Assembly: GCA_963930775.1 (NCBI GenBank)
Contig: OZ005689.1
Coordinates: 17,817,775 to 17,881,774 of the forward strand
Direction of reading: 5' to 3'
Length of the DNA: 64,000 bases
Source: Cliona cf. orientalis
Lineage: Eukaryota; Porifera; Demospongiae; Clionaida; Clionaidae
Shown here: piece after piece, positions 34,151 to 46,457 of the stretch
How the letters are laid out: every line of letters begins with the position of its first letter
Numbering within the stretch: the stretch's first letter is position 1
Notes under the pieces: generated by a model
The model's database searches: none
Told to the model about the DNA's origin: nothing
What the model saw: only the letters and a program-made list of their open reading frames with translations
Made by a program: the position numbers and the translations under genes

Positions 34151-34605
34151 AGGTTTGCAGAAGGTTGTTAAAGGTCCACATTTAGGAAGGAGGAAATGTG
34201 GTAAAGTTTATTTCCTATGCGGATGTCTCTGCCTATTGCTTTGTGCGTACTTAAAGCGTTGTATCTAGGTTGTGCAGTCACTTCGTGTCACCTATATTGT
34301 CCCTGTGTTGTGCATTGTGTTTGCTGCACTTTTATTAAAAAATCTCCGTGACCAGTGTCTGTTAAGTACAGTACCTAGCTAGTCTAGAGACTCGCCACTT
34401 GTGGATCAGTAGTCAGTACAGTGTAGAGTTAGCTAGCTAGAGTTACCATAGCAGTCTCTTTGTGGTCAAGTTACCACAGAGTACCAAGTTATCTTCAATT
34501 TGGTACTCGCCACAACTTCTGAAATTGGCAGTCAAGCCACTACTTGACAATGTTATCATAAAGATATACTTACTTCGTCACTGCATCCTTGTTGCATAAC
34601 ATCAT
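34151..34605. other. Non-coding; no feature seen
   Basis: No gene, RNA or paired repeat was recognised. Confidence 0.45.
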
Positions 34606-34850
34606 TCCCATTCCCATGGCCCATCCCATATGCATGTATAACAATATGTGTCAGGATTTGGGAGAACCCTCCGTATGGGATTTTTTCAGAAAATTGAGTT
34701 TGATGCATGATTGATAAGCTCTAGCATAGTTCCCATTCCCATGGTCCATATGCATGTATAACAATATGTGACCGGATTTGGAAAAACCCTCCGTATGGGA
34801 TTTTTTCAGAAAATTGACTGATGCGTGGTTGATAAGCTCTAGCATAGAGC
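34606..34850 (+). repeat. Direct duplication of flank plus family T 5' end
   Basis: The block TTCCCATTCCCATGGYCCAT, ATGCATGTATAACAATATGT and CCCTCCGTATGGGATTTTTT occurs twice, about 120 bp apart (from about 34606 and 34728). The first copy stops at AGCTCTAGCATAG; the second continues into the full element. Confidence 0.8.
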
Positions 34851-35439
34851 TAACCCACATTCAAATCTTAGGCTGATTGCACGCTTGGTTGTTGACAGAC
34901 AGACAGACAGACAGTGCTTTGTTTGCGATCGCACCACACCCACAATAATCGAGAAATTACAGTCCAAAGGTGTTGCTATGCAAGCGTATGGCGTTTCCGC
35001 ATACTACGCGTGACCCGGAAATCAATTAAATGGACCTGGGCGGAGCCGTTCGAAATGAACGTAAAGATCGAGCAAGAGTTGACTTTCGTCTGATTGTTCT
35101 TAGATGTCCAAGAAGCTAAAAAGGTGAGCGAACGTACAGTAGTTCGTTGAATCTAGCTGTATTTAGGTACAGAATTCTAATTAGCGCCCATAGCAACGGG
35201 CTTCGTGTAGGCGGTTGAGCCGACTAGGTGGAAGGCTTATTTTGCCTTTGTATAGATCGACTAGCCTCCGTAGGACTAGCGTCCGTAGAACACGGCAACA
35301 GTTAGAAGGGTTGTTCGACATGTATAATAATTATGACAAAATGTGGACTTTGACAAATTTCGACCTGAGCTACTAAATACGTGCATTGCGCGAATCACGT
35401 GCGGATCTCGTACAGAGGGTTTTTCTAAATCCGGTCACA
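34767..35439 (+). mobile_element. Family T element, near-complete copy
   Basis: Left TGTGACCGGATTTGGAAAAA and right TTTTTCTAAATCCGGTCACA are inverted repeats, continuing into CCCTCCGTATGGGA versus GGATCTCGTACAGAGGG. A (GACA)n run near 34893 replaces part of the left-middle. The internal ATGAACGTAAAGATCGAGC frame is interrupted in this copy. 673 bp. Confidence 0.85.
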
Positions 35440-36266
35440 TGTGAGAAAAATACATGAGACAAACAATGCACTTGAGCTGCACTGTAGCTCAGGCCGGCCA
35501 ATCGCTAGTGGGTTCGCGTGTGCATGCGCAAGCATACACTGCGTATGCAGCGGCGGACAAAAAAGCCCGTGCAGTTATCATGTGATTATCCATAGCAATT
35601 TGACTTTATTGCTCGGAATTTCAGCTGGAAACTATCGAAGCCAAACCACGGCGAGTTGTGCAACAAAAATTTTACTTACCCAGCAAACCTGGAGAGGCTT
35701 AAGCTGAGCAATAAGCATGTGTTTTTGTGTAACTTGGAACACAACTTCTCATGGTGGCATTAGTGATAGAGTGGAGTAAAATGCATTAGAAATAGTGGCA
35801 CAAGATCAACTGAAACCACAAGATAACACCACAGAAGATATTGACATACAGGATGGTGACATTAAGAGGACGAAATAATTAAGGTCAGCTATATGTATTG
35901 AGGAAACAATAATTATCTATAGCGAACCAGTGGCACACAATGTGGATGAGGACACTGGAACACATTAAAGAAGCAAATAATATGATTATTAAAATTAATT
36001 TTATTACTCCTTGATGTTGTGATGTAGTATTGGAGATGTTTCACAACACACCCTCCTTAATGGAAGGAAACGATTTTTTTCCATTCCCTTCTCGGACATT
36101 CATGTTACAGTCCTCAGCCAGTGCTACAATAAACAATACAATAAATTACATCAACATGTCACATTTCTTTATTTCTTTAGAGTCAACGTCATATGATCCA
36201 CACACACCAAGCCTCCATCAACTGAAAAAGACAGTAGATTCATTGAACTACTGTACGTTTGCTCAC
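35440..36266. other. Non-coding; no feature seen
   Basis: Only short unsupported frames. It lies between two family T copies of opposite orientation. Confidence 0.4.
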
Positions 36267-36546
36267 CTTTTTAGCTTCTTGGGCATCTAATCTAAGAACA
36301 ATTGGCTGTCGTCAACGAAATTCAACTCTTGCTCAATCTTTACGTTCATTTCGAACGGCTCCGCCCAGGTCCATTTAATTGATGTATGGCGTGATCGCAA
36401 ACAACGTGCTGTATCTCCACAATGAAGCGCGCGATCGGCCTAAGACTTGAACGTGGGTTAGCTCTATGGTAGAGCTTAGCAACCATGCATCAAACTCAAT
36501 TTTCAGAAAAAATCCCATATGGAGGGTTTTCCCAAATCCGGTCACA
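36267..36546 (-). mobile_element. Family T element, internally deleted copy
   Basis: On the minus strand it runs from TGTGACCGGATTTGGGAAAA (36546) through CCATATGGGATTTTTTCTGA and AGCTCTACCATAGAGCTAAC to the ATGAACGTAAAGATTGAGC frame and AGAAGCTAAAAAG. The right half and right terminus are absent, as is the AATCGAGAAATTAC segment. Confidence 0.8.
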
Positions 36547-36984
36547 AATTATGATGCAATTTACACTAAATTTTGAGATTAATAAAGTATTATAGATAGT
36601 GATAAGTAGCAATAAGATAATGGGCCACAACTAAATTTTTAGTAAGAATGGGTACAATGTTGGTAAGGAATATAGTCTACTTGTTGATTGAGCTGATCAC
36701 ATTGTTGCAAGTGTAAGTGAAACTGAACAGTTTTGCTGAGTAACTAGTTTTCAACAGTTGACAAAGTAGTGTCATCAGACAGATTAGGATCATCAATGAT
36801 GCATCAAATCATCCCAATAGGCACCAACAAGTATAATTTTTGTCGCCATCCATAATAAGCACCTTGGCTGACAGCTTTTGAGCATATTTATCGAGCTTCT
36901 GTGTCATGTTACACTTTGCACAGGTACCGAATTGATCATTTTTGCACTGCATATTTCCCTTACAAGCTTGGCACATCATGTTGT

Positions 36985-37700
36985 TTACTCATGCTCCAGT
37001 GATGGATGCATTGGAGACCTGTTTGTCTTCCACACTCTCTATCGGAACTGGTTGGATGTCTTGCACGACTGAGAACGTGAAGCCTGACTTGGGTTCAGAC
37101 AGATAGTTTTTGTCATTGAACGGTCTGACTTGAAGGCCTTGTAAACTGTATGAAGTTCCCACAGTAAACTCATCTATGGTATCTTGCCAGAGTGTCAGAC
37201 GGGCAGTTCTGGTCTCATCTGATATACTGAGATCCTGTTTGAACAAACCCGGTTTAACCTAAACTTTCTCACCAGCTTTTCCTGTCTTTGCTGACACATT
37301 TGACTATGTTGAAGTCTGGTACATCACTCAGCTTCTTTAGAGTGATGGTTTCAATAGGCATTTGAATAAGAAAAATCTTGCGAGGAGACAAGGATAACTT
37401 TGTTTTGCTGTTCCATTGTTTCAGAGAATCCAGATTTTTGTATTGCAGTTATCAAGCTGGATTGCATCAGGTTTGTTGTGCTTAGAAAGTTCTTGCCATT
37501 GCCAAGATACAAATCCAATCAACCTTTTTTAAGTAAGTGTTGTCCTTTAAATTTGCTTGAAAGAGCCCTGTGTCCTTATAAGGAGAAAGGTCTGACGATA
37601 CCGTGCACTCTCATGAATTTGGATGGTGATTTCGCCGACTGCAAGTCGTCCAATTCTGTCAAACTTTTACGAGGCCATGATGAGCAAATTTGTACTGCTT
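36985..37700 (-). pseudogene. OB-fold (RPA-like) orphan protein remnant
   Basis: The clearest frame (36989-37246) reads FKQDLSISDETRTARLTLWQ, DTIDEFTVGTSYSLQGLQVR and PFNDKNYLSEPKSGFTF. It matches the strand order of a replication-protein-A type OB-fold: a K(Q/E)(D/E)..I.D.T....LTLW core, then Y.L..L.VR.FN...YLS. Upstream minus-strand sequence in other frames gives SPSKFMRVHGIVRPFS and ETITLKKLSDVPDFN, a plausible preceding OB-fold. RPA-like OB proteins bind single-stranded DNA and are found both in hosts and in Helitrons; no Helitron helicase is adjacent here. Broken by stops and frame changes. Confidence 0.55.
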
Positions 37701-37720
37701 CAGTCAGAAAGACTAAGTGA

Positions 37721-38842
37721 CATTTCTTTCACAGCACTTTTAATCCACCGTAGATCCACTGAACGAGCTACAGCTAGCCGTAGTGTGCACCACGTGTTCT
37801 CTACAGACTCTACAGACTAGTGAGCATGCTCAGTATATTATCCCCGGGCCGCACATGCATGAGGAGATAGAGTATGTTTCTTTGTCGACCCTTTACCATA
37901 CCAGCTTTACTGTTGAGCAAAAAAATTCATTGTAACATTAAGACAGTAAAAATTGCATAAGCTCCTGGTATAAGTCTACATGTACAATAATGAATCCCTC
38001 AGATTATGATCCATGACTACACAATATGATGACTCTGTAGCTCTATTTGTGACACAGATAAGTATCAGTTGAGCATTAAACATTTATCATCATAGGGATT
38101 CCAGTCTTGTGATTGAGCTGCATAATGAAAAAGAAAAATTTTCAATACTATAATTTGGTACAAACATACTTGACTTTAATGGACTTTTCGTTCACCTAGG
38201 ACTAATAATACACCTGAGTGTGTGTTCACCTATGACTATTATGCCTGTTCTTTACGAACTTCACTTAGGACTTCACCTATGATTTGTATATGAGTTGCTT
38301 GTAGATGTTACTATGACTAACATACAATGCCATGTATATAACATGAACATCTTATCTTCTTTGAGGCCACATCAAACTACCCTAGTAATGGTAGATGGTA
38401 GTAAAATACTCAGTGGTAGTGGACTTGTGCTTATTTCACCTAAGACTAACAAGTTCAGTCTTCACCTATGACTTCACCTGGGACTTGGTGTGAAATATAC
38501 TTACTGTGTGCTCACACAGGACTTAGGATTTATTATGCCTACTGTTGACCAACTTGACTTAAGACTTGGCCTAGGACTTGTACACGAGTTGCTTGTCGAT
38601 GTGGATGTCTATTACTACCTACATGCACACGAACACTTTGTTGACTTTGAGATCATCTCTAACTACATTATTCATATTTACTCTGTGTGTGCTTGTTATG
38701 CACACTCATGCATGTGTGTCGGTGTGTTCACCAATATTATTATTGATTATGAACTTATCTGAAGTGTGTAAGAAGACAGATGAGTAACACAGTCCTGCAT
38801 ACAATAAAACACAAGGGTTAAAATTAAAGTGTGGAATTTACA
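37721..38842. other. Non-coding, with a decayed direct duplication
   Basis: Segments at about 38186-38310 and 38440-38605 share CACCTAWGACT, TGACTTCACCTRGGACTT, ATTATGCCTRYTSTT and ACGAGTTGCTTGT-like words in the same order, about 260-290 bp apart, so this looks like an old tandem duplication. No coding sequence recognised. Confidence 0.45.
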
Positions 38843-39021
38843 TACCGTACAGCGCCTTAATTTCGCGGATAGCTCTACAAAGTTTTCGTTGAATAATTTT
38901 CGCGGTTCCAGTCTGGTATGGGCACGCACTCGTGGGCATTGGAAAATTTCGTTCATGGAAGCCGCTGTATCCGCGAAAACAGCAAAAATTAAGTCCCACG
39001 AAATTTAAGTGCTATACGGTA
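38843..39021. mobile_element. MITE with TACCGTACAGCGCCTTAATT ends
   Basis: Left TACCGTACAGCGCCTTAATT and right AATTTAAGTGCTATACGGTA are inverted repeats with a few differences. Further inner pairing (TTTCGCGGATA with TATCCGCGAAA) extends the arms. 179 bp, non-coding, TA at the borders. Confidence 0.85.
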
Positions 39022-39403
39022 CTAGATACAATGAAAGTTTTTGCAGCCATGCCCACTTCTGCACCTGCCAAATTTTAGCCATCATGCCCATTTAGCAGTG
39101 TGCAAATTGATTCCAAGATGCAATGGAAGCAGCTTTTAATGGACTGTTTAGTGTTCTAAATATTTATTGTTCCAAAATAATTAATAATGGTTTGTGACAA
39201 TAGCTGTTCATATAACCTTACATATCTGACTCATTGTATATATACATTCCTTAGCCTTCGAGCACCCTGAGCACCACTGTAATGCATGCAGGTGACAATT
39301 TCAGACCAGTTAAGTAGTATAAAGAGGAGTACTTGTGACTTCTGACTGAAGATGTAGATTGGGCTGTAAGATACATACTGGATCTGGTGATTGGATGATA
39401 ATA
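39022..39403. other. Non-coding 3' flank of the Helentron-type remnant
   Basis: Nothing coding is seen. The 3' end of the Helitron-like element transcribed from the minus strand should fall here, but I could not fix its terminus. Confidence 0.35.
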
Positions 39404-40062
39404 TCAAGATGGAAGGGATATATAAGTGGCATCATGATCAGAATAGTATGTGTCAACCACATCAATAAATGTGTCCTCAACAACACCATTGTAGTAGATG
39501 TGGTCCAGCAATGATCCAGAATCTGTGGTAGGTACTTGGACCAGCTGAGAGAATTCTCTAGAGGACATCAGTTGGAGCAATGGGGATAGACTTGATAAAG
39601 AAAGCAGGTTGTTGTTAAAGTCCCCAAGAATGATGGTGGGTATGATTTGGGGAAGGTTTGCCATAATTAGTTGCTAAGAAGTGTCAAGAATGATGCTGAT
39701 GGTTGCTGTGGACGTCTGTAAACAGCTACAATACACATTCTAGAGCCAGAATGTGTGCGTGCGTGCAAGTTGCCAAAATACATTTCAAGCCGAGATCGAC
39801 ACTGAATGTTGATTCTGACAGGCTGTAGTAAAGTTGGACATACTATCATTAATACTCCACCCCTGGCTAGATCTTCACTCCTTATCTGTAGACGGTCCAT
39901 CCTGAAAACCTGATAGTCATCTTGATTATGAATAAAGGTACGCTCAATATCCTGGTAAGGTCTCAGGAATGTTCCAGTGAAACATATGATGTTAGCATTC
40001 TTCATAGATTCATCTCCTTGTTTTTCCAGGTAAGAGTGCACATTGAGATGGCCAATCTTCAT
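39404..40062 (-). pseudogene. Endonuclease domain (EEP fold) of a Helentron-type element
   Basis: The N-terminal frame (39667-40062) reads MKIGHLNVHSYLEK, ANIICFTGTFL, SEDLARGGVLMIV, MCIVAVYRRP; the C-terminal frame (39404-39664) reads IPTIILGDFNNNLL, SGSLLDHIYYN and DTYYSDHDATYISL. These are landmarks of the endonuclease-exonuclease-phosphatase fold: LN.(R/H)S start, GG...V, (V)YR.P, GDFN, LLDHIY and SDHD. The usual catalytic Glu of the FCE motif is changed (FTGTFL). The domain lies directly downstream of a PIF1-type helicase end on the same strand, the arrangement of Helentrons, where the endonuclease is a C-terminal domain. At least one frame change separates the two halves. Confidence 0.75.
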
Positions 40063-40159
40063 CCAGCTATGTGTAGGTAGACTTGAGTACCTTTAGTACT
40101 GCTTGACTGGGAAGGCTCTGCTTAGAGAGTCTTCATTTCATCTACAACATCAATGTTGA

Positions 40160-40898
40160 CTCTTATGTAGGCTGACCCTAAAGTTCTTGATGAATAGACC
40201 TTCAAGAGTCTTCACAAAGCTGAAAGCAACATATGCCAAACTCTTTGTCTACCATAATATTATCAACCACAATCTGATCCATTGTCAGCCCTTGTAATTT
40301 GTGGATTGTTGTGACCCAGGCTAGCACAAGAGGGAATTGCTTTCTGCTTACTTCAGCAGTTTTGTTTTGTTTTTTTTTCCGATGCAGAACACTGCCTTAT
40401 GTCGGCTGATTGGTACAGCTTCTGATGCTGGCTACGATACTGGTTTTGTGCGATTACTTTGGCACCTATTCAGGAATGGTGAAACTTGACAAGCACTAAG
40501 CTTACTTCACTACCAGTTTTGATGATGGCTTAAACTGTTCCTCTTGCACCATTTACTAATCCGTCTGAGACATCAACATTGACAGTCAGCATCACTTTGG
40601 CACCAACAGCAAGACATAGTTCACCAACCAGCCCACTTGTCTTAGCCTTGCTTTTAGCATTACTTTCTGGTATACTCAAGTTAAGCAGTTGGGTATGCTT
40701 GTCTTTGTCACTGTTGATGGATTTGATGATTTCATGCTCTCTTTCTGGAGCAAGTTCATGGAGTTTCAATTTACTTTGTTGATCCACATGACGACTGCGA
40801 GGGTAGGCATGTAGTGTATCATGAGGGTAATTTGGATGGTCATCTGTGACAGTTCTTGATTCCAGCCCAGCACCTTGATGGGAGAGTACATCAACCAC
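40160..40898 (-). pseudogene. PIF1-like helicase C-terminal part of a Helentron-type element
   Basis: Reads HPNYPHDTLHAYPRSRHVDQ, KLHELAPEREHEIIKSINS, SGLVGELCLAVGAKVMLTVN, VDVSDGLVNGARGTV; in other frames it continues with VSLVLVKF and LVLAWVTTIHKLQGLTMDQI. These are the GA.VML..N.D..DGLVNGA.G and (L)AWA.T.HK.QG.T motifs that end PIF1/Helitron superfamily 1 helicases. The Walker motifs are not on this strand upstream, so the copy is 5'-truncated. Its homologue is on the plus strand at 59558-59953. Several lesions are present. Confidence 0.75.
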
Positions 40899-41420
40899 TT
40901 GATTTTTAACGAACAGTCAAATACGCCCTTATCGAGACGTTTCAAGGTAGTCATCAGAGCATCACCATCGAAATCCAGAGACAATAGTGTATTTCGAGTA
41001 TCACCAAGAGCAGTCTTGATATCTTGCACCTGCTCTCCATATTGCTGTATCAGGCAAGGTTCAGACTCATCAGTAAGAGACGAAATGGCTTCACTGACAG
41101 ATATTAGATTCTTTTCGAGATGTGATAGCTTTCATTAAGCCGCTCTATGATCTGCAGATTCAACCTTAGCTGAACAGTCCAGAGTGGCGATAGCATCATC
41201 GTGCTCGTCTAACATGGCTTGTTCCCTTTCAATAGTTTCATCATCGATGAGGTCAATAAGACGATAGTGGTAGGTGTTGAACTCCCGAGTCCAACTCAGT
41301 CAACTTGAGGGATGTGCATAGAGTGAAATCGTGAGTGGTCTGATCGGTTTTGCCCTCCAGATCATCCAAACGACTGGAAAATCAAGTTATGGTGGTTCGA
41401 ACCACACCTCTTCTCCTTTG
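40899..41420 (-). pseudogene. Coiled-coil ORF fragment next to the helicase
   Basis: Minus-strand frames read SRLDDLEGKTDQTTHDFTLC, TSLKLTELDSG and, nearer the helicase, DIKTALGDTRNTLLSLDFDG, DALMTTLKRLDKGVFDCSLK. Heptad spacing of leucine and acidic or polar residues suggests a coiled coil. I do not recognise a family. It could be a host or mobile-element ORF truncated by the helicase fragment. Confidence 0.35.
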
Positions 41421-41473
41421 GATAGTAGCTGGCATTGCTTCTTAGCGCTTTTTATCGTGGAGAGTCAAGATAC

Positions 41474-41660
41474 TGTGGCGTTAGCTACTGTTCATTAGCA
41501 GCGATTGGCAAGATCGTAGAACCAAACTGAACACAATACACAATGCACACACAGTATGTATACACAGGATACAAGTCACACAAAACAGGGAGTATATACA
41601 AATAATAATATTGCACAAATGACCTTATAAGGTATTACCATAGTCAGTCATTATGCCACA
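41474..41660 (-). repeat. 3' LTR of the Ty3/gypsy element
   Basis: Bounded by TGTGGC and GCCACA, a short inverted repeat typical of LTR ends. It is longer than its partner because of a short extra segment near AGAACCAAACTGAACA. Confidence 0.95.
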
Positions 41661-44600
41661 TCTACCCTTCAAGCATAAAGCCTTCCTGGGGGTTTCACTG
41701 CAGTTCCGGTCTGCGATCTAGTTACAATCCTTCACGTCTCAGTTTCTATCTAAGGTTCAGTGTTCTCACTTGGCTGTGATGGAGCAACATTAAGATGTAT
41801 GCAATTTCTCCTTACAGTGCCAGAGGGGGTCTCTACCAAGTACGATCTTGGTGAGTTATAGATGAAACAACAGTACCTTCCGCCTGTCCACCTTCAGAAG
41901 TTACCCAAACAGAATTACAGGGGATTGCATCGGATTCTTTAGCTCGATTTGATTTGTCAAAATCCCGCTTCTGTCTGGCCTTAAACTTCTGATTTAGCTT
42001 TCTAAATTCCTCCAAGAACGACCAAGTCGGCTGGCAATTGAGCAACACGCGTTCGAAGTTGCCTCCCCATCAACAACTCGGCAGGACTACGTTTACACCA
42101 CGGTAGAGGGGTAGCAAGGTAGTTCAGTAGTATGGATCTTTAGACTGCTTCAACATCTTTGTGGTTTTCACAGTCCTCTCAACTTACCCGTTGCTTTGCG
42201 GGTACCTCGGACTACTAGTGGTGTGTTGGAATCCATATGCTTCCGCGAATGTCGAAAATTCTTGGGATACTGTGGACCATTGTCACTGCGTAAAATCTCT
42301 AGAATCCCATATCAGGCGAATGTTGACTTGAGAGAAGTAATCACAGCGGCGGATGTTGTGGATGCTAGTTTTGCTATCTCGGGGTATCTGGAGAAATAGT
42401 CCACTACAAGAAGGAAATGTTCTCCCGCTAGCTCAAACAGTTCTGAGACAACCATCTGCCATGGATAGTCAGGTAAGGGAGTAGAGTAGTTAGTAGTGGT
42501 TCTTTCTTTAGCACATTCTCCTTAGCACAGGAGGTACAATTGCGAATTTTCTCCTCAATGCTTCGACTGACACCTGGCCACCAGACTGCTGAGTTGATTA
42601 CAGTGCAACTGTGTTCAATCCCCTGATGTCCTTCGTGAATCTTCTCCAGGGTCTCGTCCTGAAGACTGTACGGGACTACAATGCGACTGTGATACAACAG
42701 CAGTCCGTTGTGGAGACTCAAGCTGTTTCTGACCTTCCAGTAGGGTAGCAGCTCTGCTTCTATCAGATGCTTCTTGGGCCACCCTGAGTTACAGAATTCC
42801 TTGACTCTGGAGTAGATGATTGAGCTAAGTTTCCAGTCCGCTTTTGCTCACTGGTAGATTTTCAGAAACACTTTCAATAAATGCCTCCACTTCCTCCTAT
42901 AACTCAAGTGTCTCTTCAACTCTTGCCTGAGGAGCACGGGAGAGTGCATCAGCCATGTACAGGAGTTTGCCGGGGACGTGTTGGATGCTGTGGTCGTATC
43001 TTGCTAGCCGGAGTCGAAATCAGAGTACACAGGGTGGCAGACGGTCTAGTTGCTTGGCGCTAAGTAATGGTACAAAGGTACAAGTGGTTTTTGATCCGTC
43101 TATCTGGAATGAACGGCCTAGGAGATAATCGGAAAACTTGTCGCAAGCCCAGGTCACAGCCAAGGCTTCTTTTTCTAGTTGGGTGCATTTCCTTTCTGCT
43201 TCACTCGTGGCTCTTGAAGCATATGCCACAGGCCTCCAGGTATCATCCACTCGCTGTAGAAGAACGGCGCCAAGTCCGTAGGATGACGCGTCCGCGGATA
43301 CTTTGGTGGGAACCATCGGGTTGTATGTTAGCACAGTGGGTTTCGTTAGCTCAGCTTTTACTTGTGAAAATGCTTCCTCTTGACTCAGTCCCCACATCCA
43401 GCTTCGTTTTGTGCTCAAAAGCTCTCTTAGTGGTTAGGTGAGTTCGGACACGTGGGGGGGGGGGATTTACCAAGGTGATTGACCATCTCCAGGAGTCAAC
43501 GTAACTCGGAGATGTTGTGGGGTGCTTTCATGTGGAGTATCGCGGAGACATTTTCTGGATCGGCTCGGATGCCCTCACGGTCAATTACGTGTCCTAGAAA
43601 CTTCACTCGGCTCTTAGTAAACTCACATTTCTCGGAGTTGAATGTTACACCAGCGGCTTCGATCCGTTTCATGGTGGCAATCAATCTCTCATCGTGTTGT
43701 GGTTTGTCACAACCGAAAATTAACATATCATCCATTTGGCATAACACTCCCTCCAGCCCTTCCAATATCTGATTTATTCTCTGCTGGAACAGCTCGGGTG
43801 CGCTGGAGACACCAAAAGGAAGCTTGTAGAAGTAATACCTCCCAAAGGGAGTTAGGAAGGCAGAGAGGGGTCGGAATTCTGGCGCTAGCGGCATCTGCCA
43901 GAATCCACTGTTGACGTCAAGTTTGCTGAATGTAGTAGCTCCAGAGAGTTGAGCCAAGGTTTCGTCGACCTTTGGAATCGGATGGACTTCACACAGAACA
44001 TTCTGGTTTTAAATTCACGCAGATTCTGACTGTGCCTGATCGTTTCAGAACCAACACCATGCCTGCACACCATGGTGTAAGATCACTGATTTTGGAGATG
44101 ACTCCCATCGCTTCCATTCAATGGAGTTCTTCCTTAACTTTGCTCTTCAGTGGTATTGCTACAGATCTGGGAGTGTAAATAGAATGCGGCACGGCTCCCT
44201 CCTTCAGCTTGATCTGATAGGGCTCTCCCAGCATTCCCTGACCAGAAAACACATTGGGAAACATCCTTCGAATATTGTCTCCTGTGCGGATGCTGTAGAC
44301 TCTCTGGATGAGTTGTAGGGAAACAATTGCGAGGAGACTGAGAAGGTTGTTTTTCAAACCTCGTACAACGAAGACAGACTGTGCAGAGGAGTGGTCTCCA
44401 TGTCGTAGAGTGGTTATAAACTGCCCTAGTACGTCTAGGGTGTGTCGTGCCAGGCCACAGAGGACTTTCATTGCCGTCAGTAGTCTTACACCACCCAGTT
44501 ATCGAAAGCTTTGCTCCGAGATGGCAGTGACCTCAGCCCCCGTGTCTAGCTTAAAGCGGACTTCTTTCCCTCGACGAGAAGTGTGGTGGTCCAGGGTGAC

Positions 44601-45439
44601 TGCTGTTTGGAGCTGACTGTCCCCACGAAAGCTGTGTCCAAGCTCAGCTCGCTGGTGGTGGCTGCTACCATCTTAGAAAAACATTTCCTCTGGAAATGAC
44701 CCTTTTTATTGCACTCGCCTCCTTTGCAGGACACCTGTCTCCTTTCTGGTGCTTTGATCTACCACAACGTGTACATTGGGACTTTCCAGGTGTACTGTGG
44801 GCAGCGCTTTTATCGTGTGTCGGCTTATCAGATGGGACTGTGTCACGTCTCCTTGCCTGCAGTTTGTTTCCTTAGCACGATCGGCGACTGTTTGCTGCCG
44901 TCTCCTCGCAGCTGCAGATTTTGCTCTGCGATTGCTTCTTTCAGACGGGCCATTGTCTTGGCTTTTTCGAGTGTCAGGGTAGCTTCGCCCTGCATGCGCT
45001 TGGATAGTGCAGTGTTGCATATTCCAACAAGGATCCTGTCGCATATTTCATCCTTGAGCGTTCCGTAGTCAGTTTTCAGCCAATGTATACAGGTCCGTGA
45101 TGAACTGTTCGACTCGCCCTCGAAATGGGCTCTCCTGTTGAACTTCGCTCTTTCGTTTCGCCGGACTTTGAAGAAAGCATCAAATTTTGCTTTCCTAGCA
45201 TCGTACTTCTCTCTGTCTGCATCACTGATACCAGTCGAGGATAACACTGATTCAGCCTCCTCTCCCATACAGTAGAGTGCTCACTTGTCTTGGCTCATCT
45301 TCTTGTTTGAGTCCGGAGGCAACTCTATACTGCTAGAAATGCTTCCTCCATTTATCCCAATTGTCAGGCTTCGAAAAGACGAAGTTGTCGGGCGGTTTTA
45401 GCTGCACTCGAACTGGTAGCGATCCCACTGCTGCCACGA

Positions 45440-45601
45440 TGTGGCGTTAGCTACTGTTCATTAGCAGCAATTGGCAAGATCATACACAATGCACACAGTA
45501 TATATACACAGGATACAAGTTACACAAAACAGGAAGTATATAGAAATAATATTGCAGAAATGACCATATAAGGTATTGCCATAGTCAGTCATTATGCCAC
45601 A
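45440..45601 (-). repeat. 5' LTR of the Ty3/gypsy element
   Basis: Same ends as the partner LTR. On the minus strand it is followed immediately by TGGCAGCAGTGGGATCG, where a tRNA primer-binding site would be expected. Confidence 0.95.
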
Positions 45602-45682
45602 GATACAAAGGTGGCATTAATTAGAATTAGCACATGATCAATCACAAAATGATTCGGATGAGAGATGACCATCAAGAGTGAT

Positions 45683-46377
45683 ATGTGACCCGCTATGGAA
45701 AAACTGACCACTCGCGCTAAAATATGATTTTGCAGTAGGGGGTTCGATACTCGACTCAACGTTATTTTTTCGAATTTTTTTTCTTTGGATATTCTGAAAG
45801 TATAGTCCTTTGCCCATCCATTTATAAAATTTCAGCACGATCCGAGCTTGTTCAGTGTGTGTACCGCTCGAAAGAAAGAATGGCGTTCAGTTTTAGCTAG
45901 CTACGTGAACGGACCTACAGTGTTATCAATCTATTATAATCTACAAGTCGCGGTCGATCACCATGACGATACCCGCGCTTAGCGAGCTAGCATAGCACAG
46001 TAAGTCAGTAGTGGCCGACTCGAGGCCCTTGTTTTGCTTTCGATCCTACACAGAGCAGCCGCTCACCATCGGCTCCACGATCGACGGCACCAGAAGTCAA
46101 TCAAGAAGACAGTCCCACCCATCCACCCCACCCCCTAATCATACAATACAGTCATAATACTGAATTAAATTGTTTACTAAAATCAATATCAATGCCTAAC
46201 TATCTATGTAGACCAGCATAGCTCAACAGCAGCAGCCCAGTCCTGCCTGAGGGAGCCCACAGCCTTGAGCACAACAGTTCCTTGAGCTGTCTGAAGACTC
46301 AGAGAATCTAAGAGGGAGGGGGGGGGGGCAGGGAGAAGAGAGAAAGAGATAGATGGAAAGGGGGGAGGGGGGGGAAC

Positions 46378-46457
<80 letters not shown>

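Larger units (their letters stand above)
41474..45601 (-). mobile_element. Ty3/gypsy LTR retrotransposon, broken copy
   Basis: A 4.1-kb fossil element read on the minus strand. LTRs of 162 bp (45440-45601, 5') and 187 bp (41474-41660, 3') start TGTGGCGTTAGC and end TTATGCCACA, with the 5-bp target duplication GATAC outside. In order it shows a zinc-knuckle gag region (about 45270-44550), an aspartic-protease region (about 44550-44300), reverse transcriptase (about 44200-43500), RNase H (about 43420-43020), and integrase with an HHCC zinc-binding part (about 42720-42430) followed by a core remnant. RT before RNase H before integrase defines Ty3/gypsy. The coding region is broken in many places, roughly ten or more. 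By eye the LTRs differ at about nine positions plus three or four length changes, so the insertion is moderately old. Confidence 0.93.

Noticed and set aside
39404-40062. LINE endonuclease
   Set aside because: It follows a PIF1-type helicase end on the same strand with no reverse transcriptase after it, which fits a Helentron.
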